DNA of 64,000 bases from Whitmania pigra (GCA_021613335.1 JAJTWR010000159.1:811001-875000); one strand, 5' to 3'; shown: positions 40,760 through 54,841, counted from the first letter of the stretch. Notes: a model not told the origin generated them from the sequence alone. Made by a program: numbers and translations.

Positions 40760-43265
40760 CTGAAAATGTTAACAATTTTCAAGCAGACTAATATTGCAAA
40801 TTAATAGTTGATATTACCAAAATATAAGCTTACTGAAATGAAAATCTAACAATTAGACATAAGCTGAATTGCATACATTTACAATAACGCAATCTCATTC
40901 TGTACAGTGATGCATCCTTTTCATAAGAGTTATAAGACCACAGCTCAAAAATCGATAAGCAAAACGATCCATAATATCCAACAATTTAAACAATTTAGTT
41001 TGCTACATGTAACGAATCCTCTTCACAAGACCATAACCTAAGCACGGAAAACGAAAGACTCGTATAACTCTAACACTCTATAATTTGCTGCATTATTGGT
41101 TTGCGAAAAGTGCTCACTAACATGAATTACATCACATGTAGGTGAATGCGTGACCTAATGCATGTACCGACGAATTAAGATTTATATATATCTAACCAGG
41201 CAGCGATCCCTCGAAAAATCCTCAGTCATTATATATTTACTGATAATTTTGTTTAACAGACTTCAATTTTGATCGTATCAGCAGCAGGCGAAACTATCCA
41301 AAACACTTTAAGAAACAAAAACAATAAATTGAACGCCGCATGCGCACAACACTTATGCATAGACTCTAGATTTTAGCGATCATAAATATTTAATAATATG
41401 CGTTAAAAATTATTCACGTCATTAAATAGAAGGTAATAAAGTTTTATGTAAATGTCAATTATATTATTACAATCATTCTAAGCAATACCATTACCGATCA
41501 ATGATGGATTGTATTATAATCAACGTATAGTTGAAATTGGGATTGCAGTTGTTACAAAAATATCGGAATTTGATTTTAGCATGATATAATTTTATGTCAA
41601 ATCGTATGTATTAATTTGAAAATTTGTTTAATATTTGATATCTAGCAACGAGTTTCCAAAATTATGTACAATTATATACGAGTGGTTATTATGTAGATCT
41701 TGGTCTTAACCACTAAAGATGGTTGTGTTGTGGACGATTATTAACGGCACCCGAACTAATAGGAAAGCCTGTCTTCAAAATTTCACTCTTTGATCTCCCA
41801 TTTTTACGCTTTTACATCACATTAAAGTACAATTATCTTTTGTAACTCCTGCCGGAAGTTTTAGCACATTATCTATAAAAGTCCCGATTTATTTAGGGTT
41901 TCTGTATCATTAGTAAATAAACTTATTTCGCCACACTCTAACTAGCAGATACTACCCTTTTGGTAAGAATGGTAAGGGCCCTCTTTGGCCTTTTCACGCG
42001 GGCCAGCTGTTGGTGTGCCAATTGTATATGCTGGTCATATGTGGCGGTAGCCCAAAAGTGGTCCGCTCAGTCATCCAAGTCATCCCCCCGCACCTTTGCC
42101 TCAACCCCGGCTTTAATTTTTATATTACAACACAATCAAATTCAGATTTATACAATTATCACACAATAAGAAAAGATATAAAATGTCTAATTAAGCTTCA
42201 ATTATCAAATGTTTTCCTTCTTTTTTTTACTTACTACTACTCTATCTCCAGCTCAATGAATCCAACTCCTCATCCTTTCCCCAATTACTTCTTTGATGAT
42301 TTAATTCCAATTTTTAAAGTTGAATTTTGTTTAAAAAAGTAATATTTGCTCAAACTAATGAAGCTTTATAGCAAACATTCATACCAATTTAAAATTAAGA
42401 TTACAATCGTAGACAACATAGTAGCAATGACGACTTAGCTTTTTTTGCATTGGCTCCCACCTAAAATTCTTTGCAAATTCATTTCTAATATGCTGTAACG
42501 TAATTTAGCAAACTGAGTCTGTCAATGAGCCACTTGAAAAAGATTTCAACTAAGTAACATGTGGATTAGACATTAAATTAATATTAGTGCAGAAAATCAA
42601 AAGTATATACACACTATTTGCTATATTAGCTTGACTCTTATTTGATGTAAAATGATTACTATTGTAAATATTTAAATAACCATTTACCTCATGACATCAT
42701 CATCAAGCCATTTTCCCTTGATGTTCATAAGGATTATAATTTGCTCTAGAAGAACTTTGAGATAAAATCTTTTTAAATTTTGTTTTTGGTAGATCAAAGA
42801 CACCCAAAGTAATGACAGTCATAATTTTTAACAATACTGATACTTAGCATAAAGAAAGGATATTTTGATACTTATCCCAACACAGCTTCAGCATTTACTG
42901 TGCTTAAACTCTTGTTTATCGCTAATAAGGCAATGTAAATATCTTTTTTTTCTTGTTGAGTCTGATATACGATTTTTTGCTGTTTTGTTAGTCATGTTCA
43001 CCAGGAAGTACATCTGATCATTGATCACTGATCAGTTGCGTAGCCAGGTTTTAACACCAGGGGGAACGAGCATTAAAAAAAAAAGGCCCTACAACTTTTT
43101 TCATTTAATTAAATTCATTATGCTTATCTGTATTAATATCTTGTATACATTTTAAATAGAAACACTGAACACTCAAACGGTGGCAAAAAAAAAACAATTT
43201 TATTTACAGTAATGTAGAGTCGGCATAACGCCTAAATCGACTACAACAGTCTTTATCATCTAGGT
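40760..43265. other. Upstream region of the KDM2 gene
   Basis: Should contain the missing first exon and promoter of the KDM2 gene. I could not pick a convincing ATG exon. A candidate solo LTR lies at 41722-41948 and the remainder is AT-rich. Confidence 0.4.
41722..41948 (+). mobile_element. Candidate solo LTR
   Basis: About 227 bp starting TGTTGTGTTG and ending CTAACTAGCA, with a TATA-like box (ctataaaagtcccg), an AATAAA about 45 bp later (taaataaactta) and a CA-ending terminus: the order expected in an LTR (promoter, poly-A site, U5). The flanks show no clear target duplication and there is no gag-pol beside it, so the call is tentative. Confidence 0.35.
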
Positions 43266-44352
43266 CTCATCCTAGTAAATTTATCAATTATTTTGCTATA
43301 ATCCGCTTCACTAGCGAATTGTCTTTCAATCGCAACCGAGGCTAAACCAGACAATCTGTCCTCGCCCATAGCAGTACGTACGATTTTATGAGCTTGAGTC
43401 GGCTGAAGGATCGTTCCGCACTAGCGCTGTATATTGGTAAAGTCAGAAAAATGCGATACAGCATGCTCAGGCTAGGATAAATGGAACACATGTCATTGGC
43501 AATCATGAATGTTTGAGTGCATTAGGAGCAATCTCCCTAGCTCTTGTTTGGAGATCTGCTATTTCACCCGACATTGTACTAGCTCCATCATGTGACTGAC
43601 CACAACACATACTTATTGATCGATTCTGCTGATATCAATAGTAGAGTCAACAATCACAGCAAAGTACTTAGCCACTTTGATTTCATCAACAATTTTTGGT
43701 AGGATTAAACAAAGGGAATTTTGTAAGAAAAAGTTCTTTCTCTGCTTTTTTGCGACTTCCACTACCTTCATGCTTTTCAATTTTGTGGATACCTTTAGTA
43801 AAATTTTTGCAATCAATTTTTGGATCATTCCAAGCATCATATCGATTAGCAAAAAGGCATCAAGCAAAACAGATCATATTATTAGCTCTCACTGAGTAAA
43901 CCAGCCAGTGTCTTTCAATTTCAAGCTCATTTTTCAATATTTTTTTATACCAATTAGCAGTGAAGTGACGTCCAGTTTCATTTTGCGAAATTTTTTAATT
44001 TATCTTTAAGACCCGGCTGACAAGGGCCTAACTCAATTAAAGCGCGTACAAGCTGAGGTGTTACAGGTGTATCACAAAACAGATGTGGATCTGTTGGGTA
44101 TTCCATGGTTATGTAAATTGTTGCATGAAGCCTTTCTCTTACTGATTTTCACCTTCGTCCTCCCCATGAGAGTCTGTTGAAGTGATCAGGTTTCACTTCC
44201 TTAACAATCGCAGCAGCTGGAGTCGGGATGTTATCAGTTCCTAGGCTCATAGAAAAATCTGACTCTTTTGCACGATCAATTTCTTTTTTTTTTTGTCCAG
44301 CCTGACGGTTTGAACCGCTTTTTTTTTCAGTATCTTTTTCATTACTTCTCAT
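43265..44352 (-). pseudogene. hAT-type transposase relic (DUF4371/ZMYM1-like)
   Basis: The minus strand reads an N-terminal basic low-complexity part (KDTEKKSGSNRQAGQKKKE). A broken central part follows (KLDVTSLLIGIKKY, LKLKDTGWFTQ), then FAVIVDSTIDIS (the usual DETTDIS-type block around the first catalytic acid) and the C-terminal RTAMGEDRLSGLASVAIE dimerisation block, with stops and frameshifts between them. These are features of hAT superfamily transposases related to ZMYM1-like proteins. A nearby string gcgtagccaggttttaacac at 43034 may be the element's 3' terminus. Not functional. Confidence 0.72.
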
Positions 44353-45516
44353 AAAAATAAAAAATATATATTATTACAAAAATTGTTCTAGGCTTAGCAG
44401 CAATACGTAATTACAAAATGCATGCAAGATAGGCAATTGACAAACCAATGAAACTTGTCATGTGCGATGTTCGAATAAATTTCTGATTTACTATTTACAA
44501 CCAAATGTCATTAAGCTGAGCCACCACCAATCGTAATTTTTACCTAAATTAAATAAAATCGTACTTATCCTGTGTATCTAGATCAATGTTTTTGATTTAA
44601 CGACGATTCGTCTAATTGTTTTATATTTTTTTAAGTAGCAGACGAGCTCGTGACGGCGATAATTAGAATGACAAAGATAAACAAAAGTTATAAGATTCTG
44701 GTTATAAATATTTTGGTAAAATGTGGATTTGGCTTTTAAGATTCCTCAACGCATATTACAAAAGACATTAAACAATGTATTATGTAGAATATTTGAGTAG
44801 AAATTTAATCTTGATCTTAAAAAGGCCCCACTTTTTTTGAAGATGGTCATAGATATGTGGCCACAAAATTAAATATAACTTTTACTTTTTAAATAATTTG
44901 CAAATTAAAGACCTAAGTTTTTCTCCAAAGTTGCAATTTTCACAAAAATTCAGAATCAGAATAATTTAATGGGTTGCACCAAAATGGAGATCCCTAATGC
45001 GCAAATATTTTAGAAATTACCCAAATTTCTATAAACAGAACAAATCAACAAAATTGATCAAAAACAAAAGCTAATGCAAAAAACACATTGAAATAGAAAA
45101 TAACTCACTTAACAATAAAAATGTTTCATAAGGAACGTATTTAAGGATTAGTCATTATATAAATTGTCGCAACATTCATTTACATATCTTGTAACTTCAT
45201 AACATCCTTTTCTTTATAATTAAGTTTCCCAAGAAATCCATAAACCTAATACCAAATATGACAAATTTGGAATAGCAGTGAATACCTTGATAGACCCTAT
45301 AGGCATTTCCTCATTTTCAGTAGCTTTGAAATGACTAAAAGTAGTTTAGAAATCACTTCAACCAAGCCAGAACACAAATTCCAAATGACATTTGGAATTA
45401 AGATTGAATTGGAAAGTCTATGACTTGTGATTTATTCTTTTATTGGATTTTGATCGCATTACCATAAACTTGATATTGTAAGGAATAAAATTTTTAAATA
45501 GTATGACATTATCAAG
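44353..45516. other. Intergenic, nothing recognised
   Basis: AT-rich sequence between the hAT relic and the bL36m gene, with no coding-like frame. Confidence 0.45.
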
Positions 45517-45870
45517 CTAATCTTCACTGAATTTGATGGTCTTGAGCAAAAGTTTTTTCTGTTTGTGTCTTGGATGTTTTCTGCATTCTACATGCAGTCT
45601 GTTTTCCTTCCAAACAAAGTAACAGCCAGGACATCTTCGCTTCAGTATATTCTTCTGCTTATAAAATCTTAATTGCTGCAAATCGCCATGAGCTTGAAAA
45701 TTGGTATGGGTTGTCAGAAGTCTTTGGTCATGAGCCTTAGGTATCAATGTAAACATAGTTCTGGTAACATTCAATCCACAAACAGCTTGGTTGAAGCCAT
45801 TAACTTGCAAGGTCGAAGGTTTACAAGATTTGGCCAAAGTTGTGAGGATATTCCTGAATGCTTGGAACAT
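45517..45870 (-). CDS. mrpl36: Mitochondrial large ribosomal subunit protein bL36m
   Basis: 117 aa in one exon with a true ATG (MFQAFRNILTTLAK). The first about 75 residues are basic and poor in acid, as expected for a mitochondrial presequence. The C-terminal domain YKQKNILKRRCPGCYFVWKE followed by RLHVECRKHPRHKQKK is bL36: zinc-ribbon cysteines CPGC, then C and H in CRKHPRHKQ. Human MRPL36 is 103 aa with the same K-N-x-LKRRC core. It acts in the mitoribosome near the GTPase-associated centre. It stands alone, with long noncoding gaps on both sides. Confidence 0.92.
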   Translation of the reverse strand: MFQAFRNILTTLAKSCKPSTLQVNGFNQAVCGLNVTRTMFTLIPKAHDQRLLTTHTNFQAHGDLQQLRFYKQKNILKRRCPGCYFVWKENRLHVECRKHPRHKQKKLLLKTIKFSED

Positions 45871-46783
45871 TTTGAAAACTTGCCTTTAAATGAAAAAAAA
45901 ATCTGTTTATGAGGACTACAGGAACCATTTGAACTTTGCTATTACATAGAAGCAAACATTTAACCAATTTATACTTGTATTATACATTATCAAAAAGAAT
46001 TTATTTATGTAGGAGGTCAAATCTGACAAAGCCAGTTTTTTTAACATTAATCTACATTATTCCACTGTAAGTGATAATCTGGTTAATATAATAATAAAAT
46101 ATATGTTTCCCTTTAAATCATTGTCAGATTTGTATCGGCCAGTACTATACACACATTGTAAAATACAAAAGCAAGTTTTCGATTAAATTTACCAGTTTCC
46201 CTCGCTACAAAAAATGTAAATAACTTCCAGAAAGGGCACAAAAATTCCTAAAAACAAATCAAAACTCAAACAATTCTAACTCTCTGGAGTGAAACGAGAA
46301 CGATGGCTATCTGCTATATCGCCCGTCTTGAATCACTATTTACATAGTAAATGTAGCAGCATTAGCTCTAGTTATTTGTGTTTTTATTTCAAGGATGCAT
46401 CAATGACAAACAAAATAATTTTTAACCTAACAGTTTTTTTTGTTTTACACAACAAAATATTTGCATAAATAACAATTCAAAATTTTATATTTATTAGTAT
46501 TTGTTGAGTCATTTTATCAAATTAAAATATAAACAAGAACTTACGTAAACATATAAATAAATGTTATTTATTAGGAAGTCACATAAGGCTAGGCATTCAG
46601 AGCTCTTTAGCCAGCAAATTCAACTGAAAACCTATTAAATATCTTTTGTAAATCGCTTGGCTTTACAACAATTTTCGAACGTTTCAGCTGATTGGTGTTT
46701 TTTCTCACAAAAATATGTTTTTAACATGCTTTTTCATAATCACCTGCCGTCTGCTTTGCTTCTCTTGCCAAACTTCTATGGCT

Positions 46784-47190
<407 letters not shown>

Positions 47191-48125
47191 AAAAGTTTCA
47201 AAAAGTTCCGGCTTAAGCTTTCTTTTTGTTTCATAACTTAAGGAATTGGGGAGTCACTCAAAGTGTGTAAAGAGTAGCATGTGGTGTGATCCACAAGAAA
47301 TATAAATTTTATAACGAAACGTTACCATGATATCTTGAACTGAAACCATAAAATATAGAAATTTCATAAATCAAAGAGGTCTTGATATTCCCAGAAAACA
47401 TTTTGATATTAAAAGAAATTTGCAAATAGAGATCATAGATCTTACATCCTAATTATCTAGTCATTAACTGGACGTTAATAAACTACACATACACAAACAC
47501 ATAGATCCCACATGTTATTTATTCACCTTAATGTTTAATACATTTATTTTTATGAGGAATATTTAATTTTGTTGAATTGGGACATATCAAAACCTCTGCC
47601 CGATCCTCTTGTGAATCCTTGTGAATCATCTCATTAGAGACTGTTACATTTACACAGTTTGGAAATTTCAGCAATATTAACAGTAGTCAAACAGAATTAC
47701 AGTGAAAATCTGCTAGCTAATGGTAAATCTCAGCTAGTAAGAGGTCCTATTTATCTACTTGAACTGATTTAAAAAGCAGTTATCCATAATTGGCTAGATA
47801 GCGATATGACTCTCAAGAATGTGCATCGAAAAGAAGTTCAGTTTGGATTTAAAAAAAATCAAAGTTTACTGCACTTACACACCCACTAAAATTAAAGTAA
47901 ATTAAAATTTAGTTATTAATGTTGTGGCTTGACTTATTTGCTGGTTCTTGGGTTGACGAACTCAGAAATAACGTGATTCTTCTATTTATTCATGAATCAC
48001 TTGACACACTCGTGGTCGAGTGGCTGCCACTCATTTCAATTTTATTTATCATATCTTCTCAGTTAAACTTTTGCAAGCCAGATTTCCTTAGCAGCTCTTA
48101 ATTCGTAAATTCGGAGAAATTTACT

Positions 48126-50561
48126 ATGGATGTTTACTATTCTACATTTCAATCTTCGGCAATCGATTTCTCTTATTCGAATGATAATCTTGACTGTAGG
48201 AGATTGACATATTTTAGATATAACGATTTGCCGTCCGTTGCAAGGATTCCTGATAACGCCGCAGATTTTGATCGAAAGCCATGTGAGTTTAAATCTGGCG
48301 AAAATGGAACAAGATGTAATCTAAATGTGGAGCAGCTCCAAGTGAACAAAACATCTGTTGAATGCCACGGAAGCAGAAAGGATAGGAGGAGCATTGATAT
48401 TCGCGAATCCAAGACTTACCAGCCTGCTCAGCCTTTGGCACCCATGTTGCCACCGTGTCGTGTTTGTGGTGAAAAGGCATCAGGTTTCCACTATGGAGCC
48501 AACACTTGTGAGGCTTGCAAGGTACGCAAACATTTAATTTGTATGTATTACAATATTTGTTAAGTCTTTTTGTTTCAAATTTTGCTGATGGCATGCAGCT
48601 TGGTCGAATGGATTGCATTCCTGCATACGCCGGTAACAGACGTTATGTGTTGTTTTAGAAATCCAGCCCGCACTGCCATTAGCTCTCACTTATTAATTTG
48701 ATTAAAGTATGTTGTAAAAATAAGATGATTTGGACTTATGTTAAGGAGCACATAAATACTTTTGAAACTAAATTACTTTTATTAAGGAAGGATTGAAAAA
48801 AATTGGAACTTTTGAAATTGTCCTCTCACATCAATTGTAACTCATTTCCATATATTAAATAGTTATTACTTAGCAAACTCTTTATTATGCTTGATGCTTT
48901 AAATTTGAAACATCTAAAATGACGGTTTAGACATTCTTCAAACTATATATTATAAAAATTAATACGAAAATCATATAATTTAATTCTCCTCAACTATTGA
49001 AATGAATCCACAAATAATTTTGCCTATTTCTATTCATTATTAATTTGAGCTTAATTAGTTGTAATGTTAATGCTACAATTTAAGGGTTTTTTTCGGCGAA
49101 GCCTGTACAGAAAGGAGAGCTACCAATGCCTCGGATCGAATAACTGCATCATATTACCTGGAAAGAGAAACATTTGCGCTTCTTGTAGATACAAGAAATG
49201 TATCTCCATAGGAATGTCGAAAAACGGTGCATATTAATTATAAAAGAATAATGCTGTTGAATGAAATGCTGAATTAGATTAAATATATTATCTATTTCAA
49301 GCCATAAAAACTGGAAGATATACTCACGAAAAAAAGTCAAGAGACATCAGAGAAGTCAAGAGATTACAGCGTCAGCAGCAAGAGCAGGAAAGTATAACCT
49401 TCTCCAGTGAAAATCCTGGCCTGATGTATGACAATTCCTCACTTCCGCTAAATGAACAAGATGTTAACGAAATCATAGAACGCATAATGACCATACATCG
49501 GCTACAAACTCCCCACACGAGAGAATTTTTTGATAAATTGCCCTCAAAGGAGCAAGAGTATCTAGTGAGATAAACTGCTTTCTCTAAGCATGTAAATGTA
49601 CAAATGATGACGTTTAATTATAAATTAATATTCCAGACTAGTCGCCAATTGCAAGAGAATGTATTTGGTTCCCTGAAACCGATAGCATATCAAGAATATT
49701 TTAAAATTTACCATATTACTGGAATAGATTTAGATGGCAGAAAGGCTATGATGGAGCATATGATACCATGCATTGAGAAGGCTGTTAAACGATTCGTTGC
49801 TTTTGCCAAAGCGATACCTGGTTTTAAAGAATTTCCCATCGATGATCAAATTAAACTTATCAAAGGTTTGCATTGTAAACTCGTTATTGTAGACAAATCA
49901 GGTTAATTTGGAACTTTGCTAACTTTCAGGTTCTAGATTTGAGGCTTGGCTCATTTCAACATATAGAGCTTTTAATACAGACCATCTGATATACACTCAC
50001 TTCTGTGGATATACGGTTCATCTTGAAGATATGGCAAGGATTTACGACGATGATTTTATACACAATGTCTTCAAGGTTGAAATTGAACTCTCAAATAGCC
50101 GAAATAAATTTAGTTTGTTAAATTTAGTCCAATTTATTTAAAGGTAGCTAATATGATCAAGAGACTTAATTTATCAGAAGACGAGGAATGCATCCTAAAA
50201 GCAATTTTGCTTTTATTCAGAGGTGATTAGATACTTAATCTAATTCGTAATTTAAATTCTTAATCAAACATTACCGATCAAATGTAAATAAAAACTATAA
50301 TTAATTTGAATTTCAGACAGGAGTCCTTTACAAGCTCCTGAGCAGGTAGAAAGCAGCCAGTTGAAGATGATTGATGTACTTCAACGCATTCACGGCAGGA
50401 GAAAACCAAATGACAAAAACTTCTTTGCTAGGGTTATTGCCGTTCTTATAGAGCTACGTACTTTAACCGATCTACATACTGTTCAAGAAAACAAAATCAA
50501 TTTAGAGTGGGCGACAAACTTTCAGATGCCACCTCTCCTTTACGATTTGTTTTCTGTTTGA
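48126..50561 (+). CDS. Nuclear receptor, NR1-like, with unusual P-box EACKG
   Basis: 499 aa in seven exons: 48126..48521, 49085..49226, 49302..49564, 49637..49865, 49930..50075, 50144..50222 and 50317..50561, phases all consistent. The DNA-binding domain spans about residues 110-180. The first zinc finger is CRVCGEKASGFHYGANTCEAC and the P-box reads CEACKGFFRR, where most NR1 receptors have CEGCKGFFRR. The second finger is CLGSNNC, CASC, RYKKCISIGMSKNA. A C-terminal extension follows (IKTGRYTHEKKSRDI). The ligand-binding domain is complete: helix 3-5 signature FVAFAKAIPGFKEFPIDDQIKLIKG and helix 12/AF-2 as PLLYDLFSV near the end. The 109-residue A/B region has no known motif. The exact subfamily (a lophotrochozoan NR1-type group, or relatives of 2DBD receptors) cannot be fixed by eye. 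Confidence 0.9.
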
Positions 50562-52212
50562 TTCAATATTCATATATTTTTATTGGTCAAATATCCATAA
50601 AGCTTATCGGCTGAAGCTTGGCCTTAACTAAGCGATTAAATAAGTTTCATTAACGAAGTACTTATTTTAATGGTTTCTAAATTAGCTTTAACGCAATTGT
50701 AATATTTAATCTATTATAATAATGTTTTGCCCACTTATGGACAAGTTACAAACAATAATAAATTATACTGTAATCATTATTATGAAATCTCTGTCAGCAT
50801 ATTGAATTTGCATGGACATCAGCATTGAAATATTAATTGTTAATTAGAATTACCTGAAATCCAACATTCGCTGAATTTAAAAAAGAGCTTATGAAAAAGA
50901 GATGAAAAAATGCAGGTTGACTAGTGGTGGTGGTTCACAAATCTGACAAGAAAAAAATAAAATATATTTCACAACATATAAAGTTTTAGATTTTGGCGTC
51001 ACTTATTGTCATCCCATAAAATGGTGCCATCCTGGTGACGCCACTGGATGTAGTTATATCCGCCTTAGAATGTAACGAAAATACTTGCATTAATTTGAGG
51101 ATCGTTCTTTTGGAGTTTTTTGCAAATTTTTTAGATAAAAGAATACCGAAATAATGGAAATTAAATTTAAAAAAATACAATAAGTTTAAAGTTCGGATTC
51201 CGCAAAAGTAAGTACCCCTTCAAATAATAATCGAATTTCTAGGTATGACAATGTTTTTGGTTTGATGTCAAATGAAATGAAAGCCAAATGAAGATCTTGG
51301 GACTTTTTCTATTTTAAATCGCTTTATAATCACAGCACTATGATAAAGGAGGGATTCATCCCGTTATGAGATTATAAGAAAACTTACCAAGCATGAACCA
51401 TTATTTTCAAAACAATTTTTCATATTTATTAGGATTTAAGCTTTAATCGAAATAATTATGAATATTAAAATCTTATTACCAAATTAAAAACTGTTTCAGT
51501 CGTATTCGAAAGCATGAGTAATACAGTGTGAAAGTGAAACAAAATGACAAATACATGGCTATTAGTATTAATTCATATTTTCACACGTTGTAAAGTATAA
51601 TTATATGTGCGCCTGCCCCCTAGAACAATAATGTTTTCAATGTGGCCCTCCGTAAAAAATGTCTGCTCCACCCTGTACTTTGATTCCCTTTCTTGACATG
51701 TCCGAATCCCGTTGCGGGATCACTCTCCTAATCATCTAGCTAAGCTAACAAATAATTTATTTCTATGAATAGCAAGCGTGCCTCTCTTAGCATACGCTTA
51801 ACGTACGCGTTTGCATTAGCAATTGGCTAAATGTGTTTATTTGTATTATTATTCAATTATTCATACCATTTACTTATTTTATATAATAATTTACACTTGT
51901 GAGCTTTTTATCGTGAATAAAATTTATTTTTCGATAAACATTAAGCATATTGGAAAATTACTTGAAAAGGATATTATGCTTTCCGATTGACTGTTGATTT
52001 GTTGAATAGAACTTTAATAAAATAAGTAATTTCTTTAACCACATCAGTATTTAGCCAATCAATCACAAAACAATCTAGGTTTCTAAACACGCCTTGATGA
52101 GCCTAGGAATAGTTCACAAAACCAGTGTAGAGTCAATTCGTAAATCACATTCATCATTTATAAAACATATGGAGTTATGAAAATAAATAATTGTTCAGAA
52201 TCCGCAAAACTC
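50562..52212. other. Intergenic, with TE fragments
   Basis: An AATAAA at 50757 may serve the nuclear receptor gene. Around 51640-51760 there is text such as gtggccctccgtaaaaaatg and ccgaatcccgttgcgggatc followed by taatcatctagcta, which resembles part of the SINE family seen at 61148. No gene. Confidence 0.4.
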
Positions 52213-53765
52213 CTAACAGAATGGCGGCGCAAAATATTCTTTTAAAACTTTTCCATTTAAAAAGAGAGTTTCTTTTGTGATATTAAATTCTTTGGAACCC
52301 TGCATTTTTTGAATAACACGAGTCCTGTTGACGAAGGGAACCTGATTGGCCAACCAAGCACATGGAATGTTAACAGCAGAAGACATGAGAGGAATGTCAA
52401 TTTTGTGATTGAATGATCTTGATGTACATGTCGATGCGTTGATGTTAAGTTCCTTCAAGAAAGAATCGATTTTGCACGGAGTCGGCACGTGGAAGTCATG
52501 GAACGGTCGATAAACGAGAGGGAAGACAAATGTTTTCTTGTAGACTTCGGGAAACGACGAGGATGTTGTTATTAAATGCGTTGAATTTTCTTCGTAGAAA
52601 AATATGTCAATATACGGATAACGATATGGCCACAGAAGTACCTGTGAGCCAGATAACGGAAAAAATTTCCATTGATAGCTCTTGGAAGCAAATCTGAAAT
52701 TAATATCAACATCTCCGGAACTTTTGAAGAGAGAGTAGAGTGACATGCCGAGACCTGCATAAACAGCGAATTTGTTGGAATCGTATTTTCCAAGAGCATT
52801 AAATGCTTTCATGCTTTGAGACCAAGGTATGATGACGTCTGCATCATCGTCCCAAGGAATGATGTTGTGGTGTCTGTAAGCACCTAGAAGCGTTCCGCCA
52901 ATTACAAAGTAAGTCACGTTGGCCAACTTCAACGCCGAATCAAAAGCTTTGAAAGTTTCCATGAAAATATTGTGCTCCCTTGAGCTGAAAATTGATCTGA
53001 AAAAATTTAATTCAAGCATCAATTATTTATTAACACATTTGCATTGCAAGTGAAATGCAATTCTTTTTACTTAAAGTTGACGATGTCTTAAACTAATAAG
53101 TAGCCACATTGCAAATTTATCAGCGTTTTAAAAAATGAATCATAATTACCCCACCAAACAATTAATAACTCAAGACGATTAAAAATGGAATCTTTAGAAT
53201 CTACTCATGCAAAGAACACTTTCAACGTTTCATCCTAAAATACTTTTAAATTTTGTTTTCGCTTCATTCTTTTTGTATCAAGTGTCATTTCGACCCGGCA
53301 AATTTCGTTCATTTTGACGCCAAAGTACCAATTTTATTCAATACGTAATGTAGCTGTTTCGGATCCTCTTACCATTGGTTTCAATTTATTTTTACTCCTA
53401 AGTTTTCTTATAAATGTCAGTATTTCATGTGAAACGCTGTCAAAGTAATTAACAGCTGAATCGGATCATTTCAGCTCGTTAATTTATGCTAAAGGAAATA
53501 GTGATTAAAATCATTATTTTCATACTAAAGTTAAAATGCCTTTTTTAGTTTTTTTAAGGTAAAGTTTTTCAAACATCAATGAAATTAACCTGAACAGGGT
53601 TTTGATTGAACTGCTACTGGAATACGTCTGGGAGTCGGTCCATGGGGCGTAGGTGATGTAGAGCACATAGACGAGGAAGCCAAGGCAAATAGCGAGGACA
53701 AAAGTCTTCCACGAAATTCTCGCATATTGAGTTTTAGATTTGGAAGAAAATCCTAACACACGCAT
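52213..53765 (-). CDS. LicD/fukutin-family type II membrane protein
   Basis: 319 aa in two exons, 53765..53590 and 52996..52213 (phase 2 intron). The N-terminus MRVLGFSSKSKTQYARISWK is cytosolic and is followed by one anchor, FVLAICLGFLVYVLYITYA, giving a Golgi/ER type II topology. The LicD domain shows GGTLLGAYRHHNIIPWDDDADV, the nucleotidyltransferase-fold motif with metal-binding acids, then YPYIDIFFYEE. Bacterial LicD transfers phosphocholine; animal fukutin/FKRP transfer ribitol phosphate to alpha-dystroglycan. This protein keeps the core motif but is shorter than FKRP and its acceptor is unknown. Several NxS/T sites occur (NVT, NST, NAS, NRT, NIT). Confidence 0.86.
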
Positions 53766-54550
53766 CTTGTCGCATTGCAGGATAACCTTTCCCTTGAGAA
53801 GCTTTCTGCGAAAGATGCAAGCAAATAAAGTTATGCGCTATCGATCGGAGACTTAATTATTTAAACACATTTAATTTAAAGTAATTAACTACCTGCACAT
53901 ATTCATAAACAAAAGGCTTTTCTTGTTAGCAATCATAATGCTTAATAAATAAATAAATATATGCACAAATAAACCTTACGATTTTCCACGCAGATGACGA
54001 AAGTTACGATTATCATTGATGAAATAATAAAAAGTGATATATTATTGGGAACAACTTCAAATTTACAAAGAAAGAGAAAAGTTGTGAAAGAGAAACAATC
54101 CCAAGAGCTCTATAAATCACCTCTTAACCGGACTCTCACTTCTTCCTCAGAGCATCAAGGAACTTGAATTCACTCACCTCCGGTTTGACACGTATGTGAT
54201 GTCATATCATTACGTCATAATTATTTTGAGAAATCATACACTTGATGTAAAGATATAAGATCTTTCATCTAGTTTCACGTATGTGTACGGCCCAGCGTGG
54301 ATTATCATCTTCAGAGTCTGTTAACTCGGCTACTGGTTCATGTCAGCATTTAATTTGATTTCCATTCGCATAATTACGTCTTTGAATTCAGCGACTAACA
54401 GTTTCTTGGATATTAATTACAATTAGCGACTGAATGACACTTCGGCGTCCAAAGATACATTCGTAGTAAATGTCTTTTCAACCTGCAAAACTTGTTTCAA
54501 ATTGATGGTTAGTGACAAAAACGTCTTCAAGGTGTGATTCTACTTTTAAC

Positions 54551-54841
54551 ATGTCTCAAAAGCAAAAGGTGCGAACAACGCTAAGCAATGAGGACCGCTT
54601 GACTTTCATTAATAATAATAATATAACATGCTCAGACAATTTTTTTATTTATTTTGCTATTTGTTTATTTTTAGTTTCATTAATCATAAAAACATACATA
54701 ATAGCATACATTTCATCAACCAGTTATAGTGAGTTTAGAAATAGGGGTAACGTACCTAAAAGCAAGAAGAGTTTGTTTGAAATGTGGAAAATTATTGAGT
54801 TTAAAGCTGATCACTGCTATTACAATTGGACCGAAAGCTGA
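54551..54841 (+). CDS. Hypothetical small membrane protein (doubtful)
   Basis: 96-aa frame from ATG (MSQKQKVRTTLSNEDRL) with one hydrophobic stretch, FFIYFAICLFLVSLIIKTYIIAYI, and a charged tail. No family is recognised, there is no splice evidence and the surroundings are noncoding. It may be a chance frame. Confidence 0.2.
   Translation: MSQKQKVRTTLSNEDRLTFINNNNITCSDNFFIYFAICLFLVSLIIKTYIIAYISSTSYSEFRNRGNVPKSKKSLFEMWKIIEFKADHCYYNWTES

Noticed and set aside
41960..42342. Overlapping plus-strand frames of 69 and 110 aa
   Set aside because: No recognisable domain, and composition changes abruptly into AT-rich low-complexity residues. Probably sequence beside a decayed LTR.
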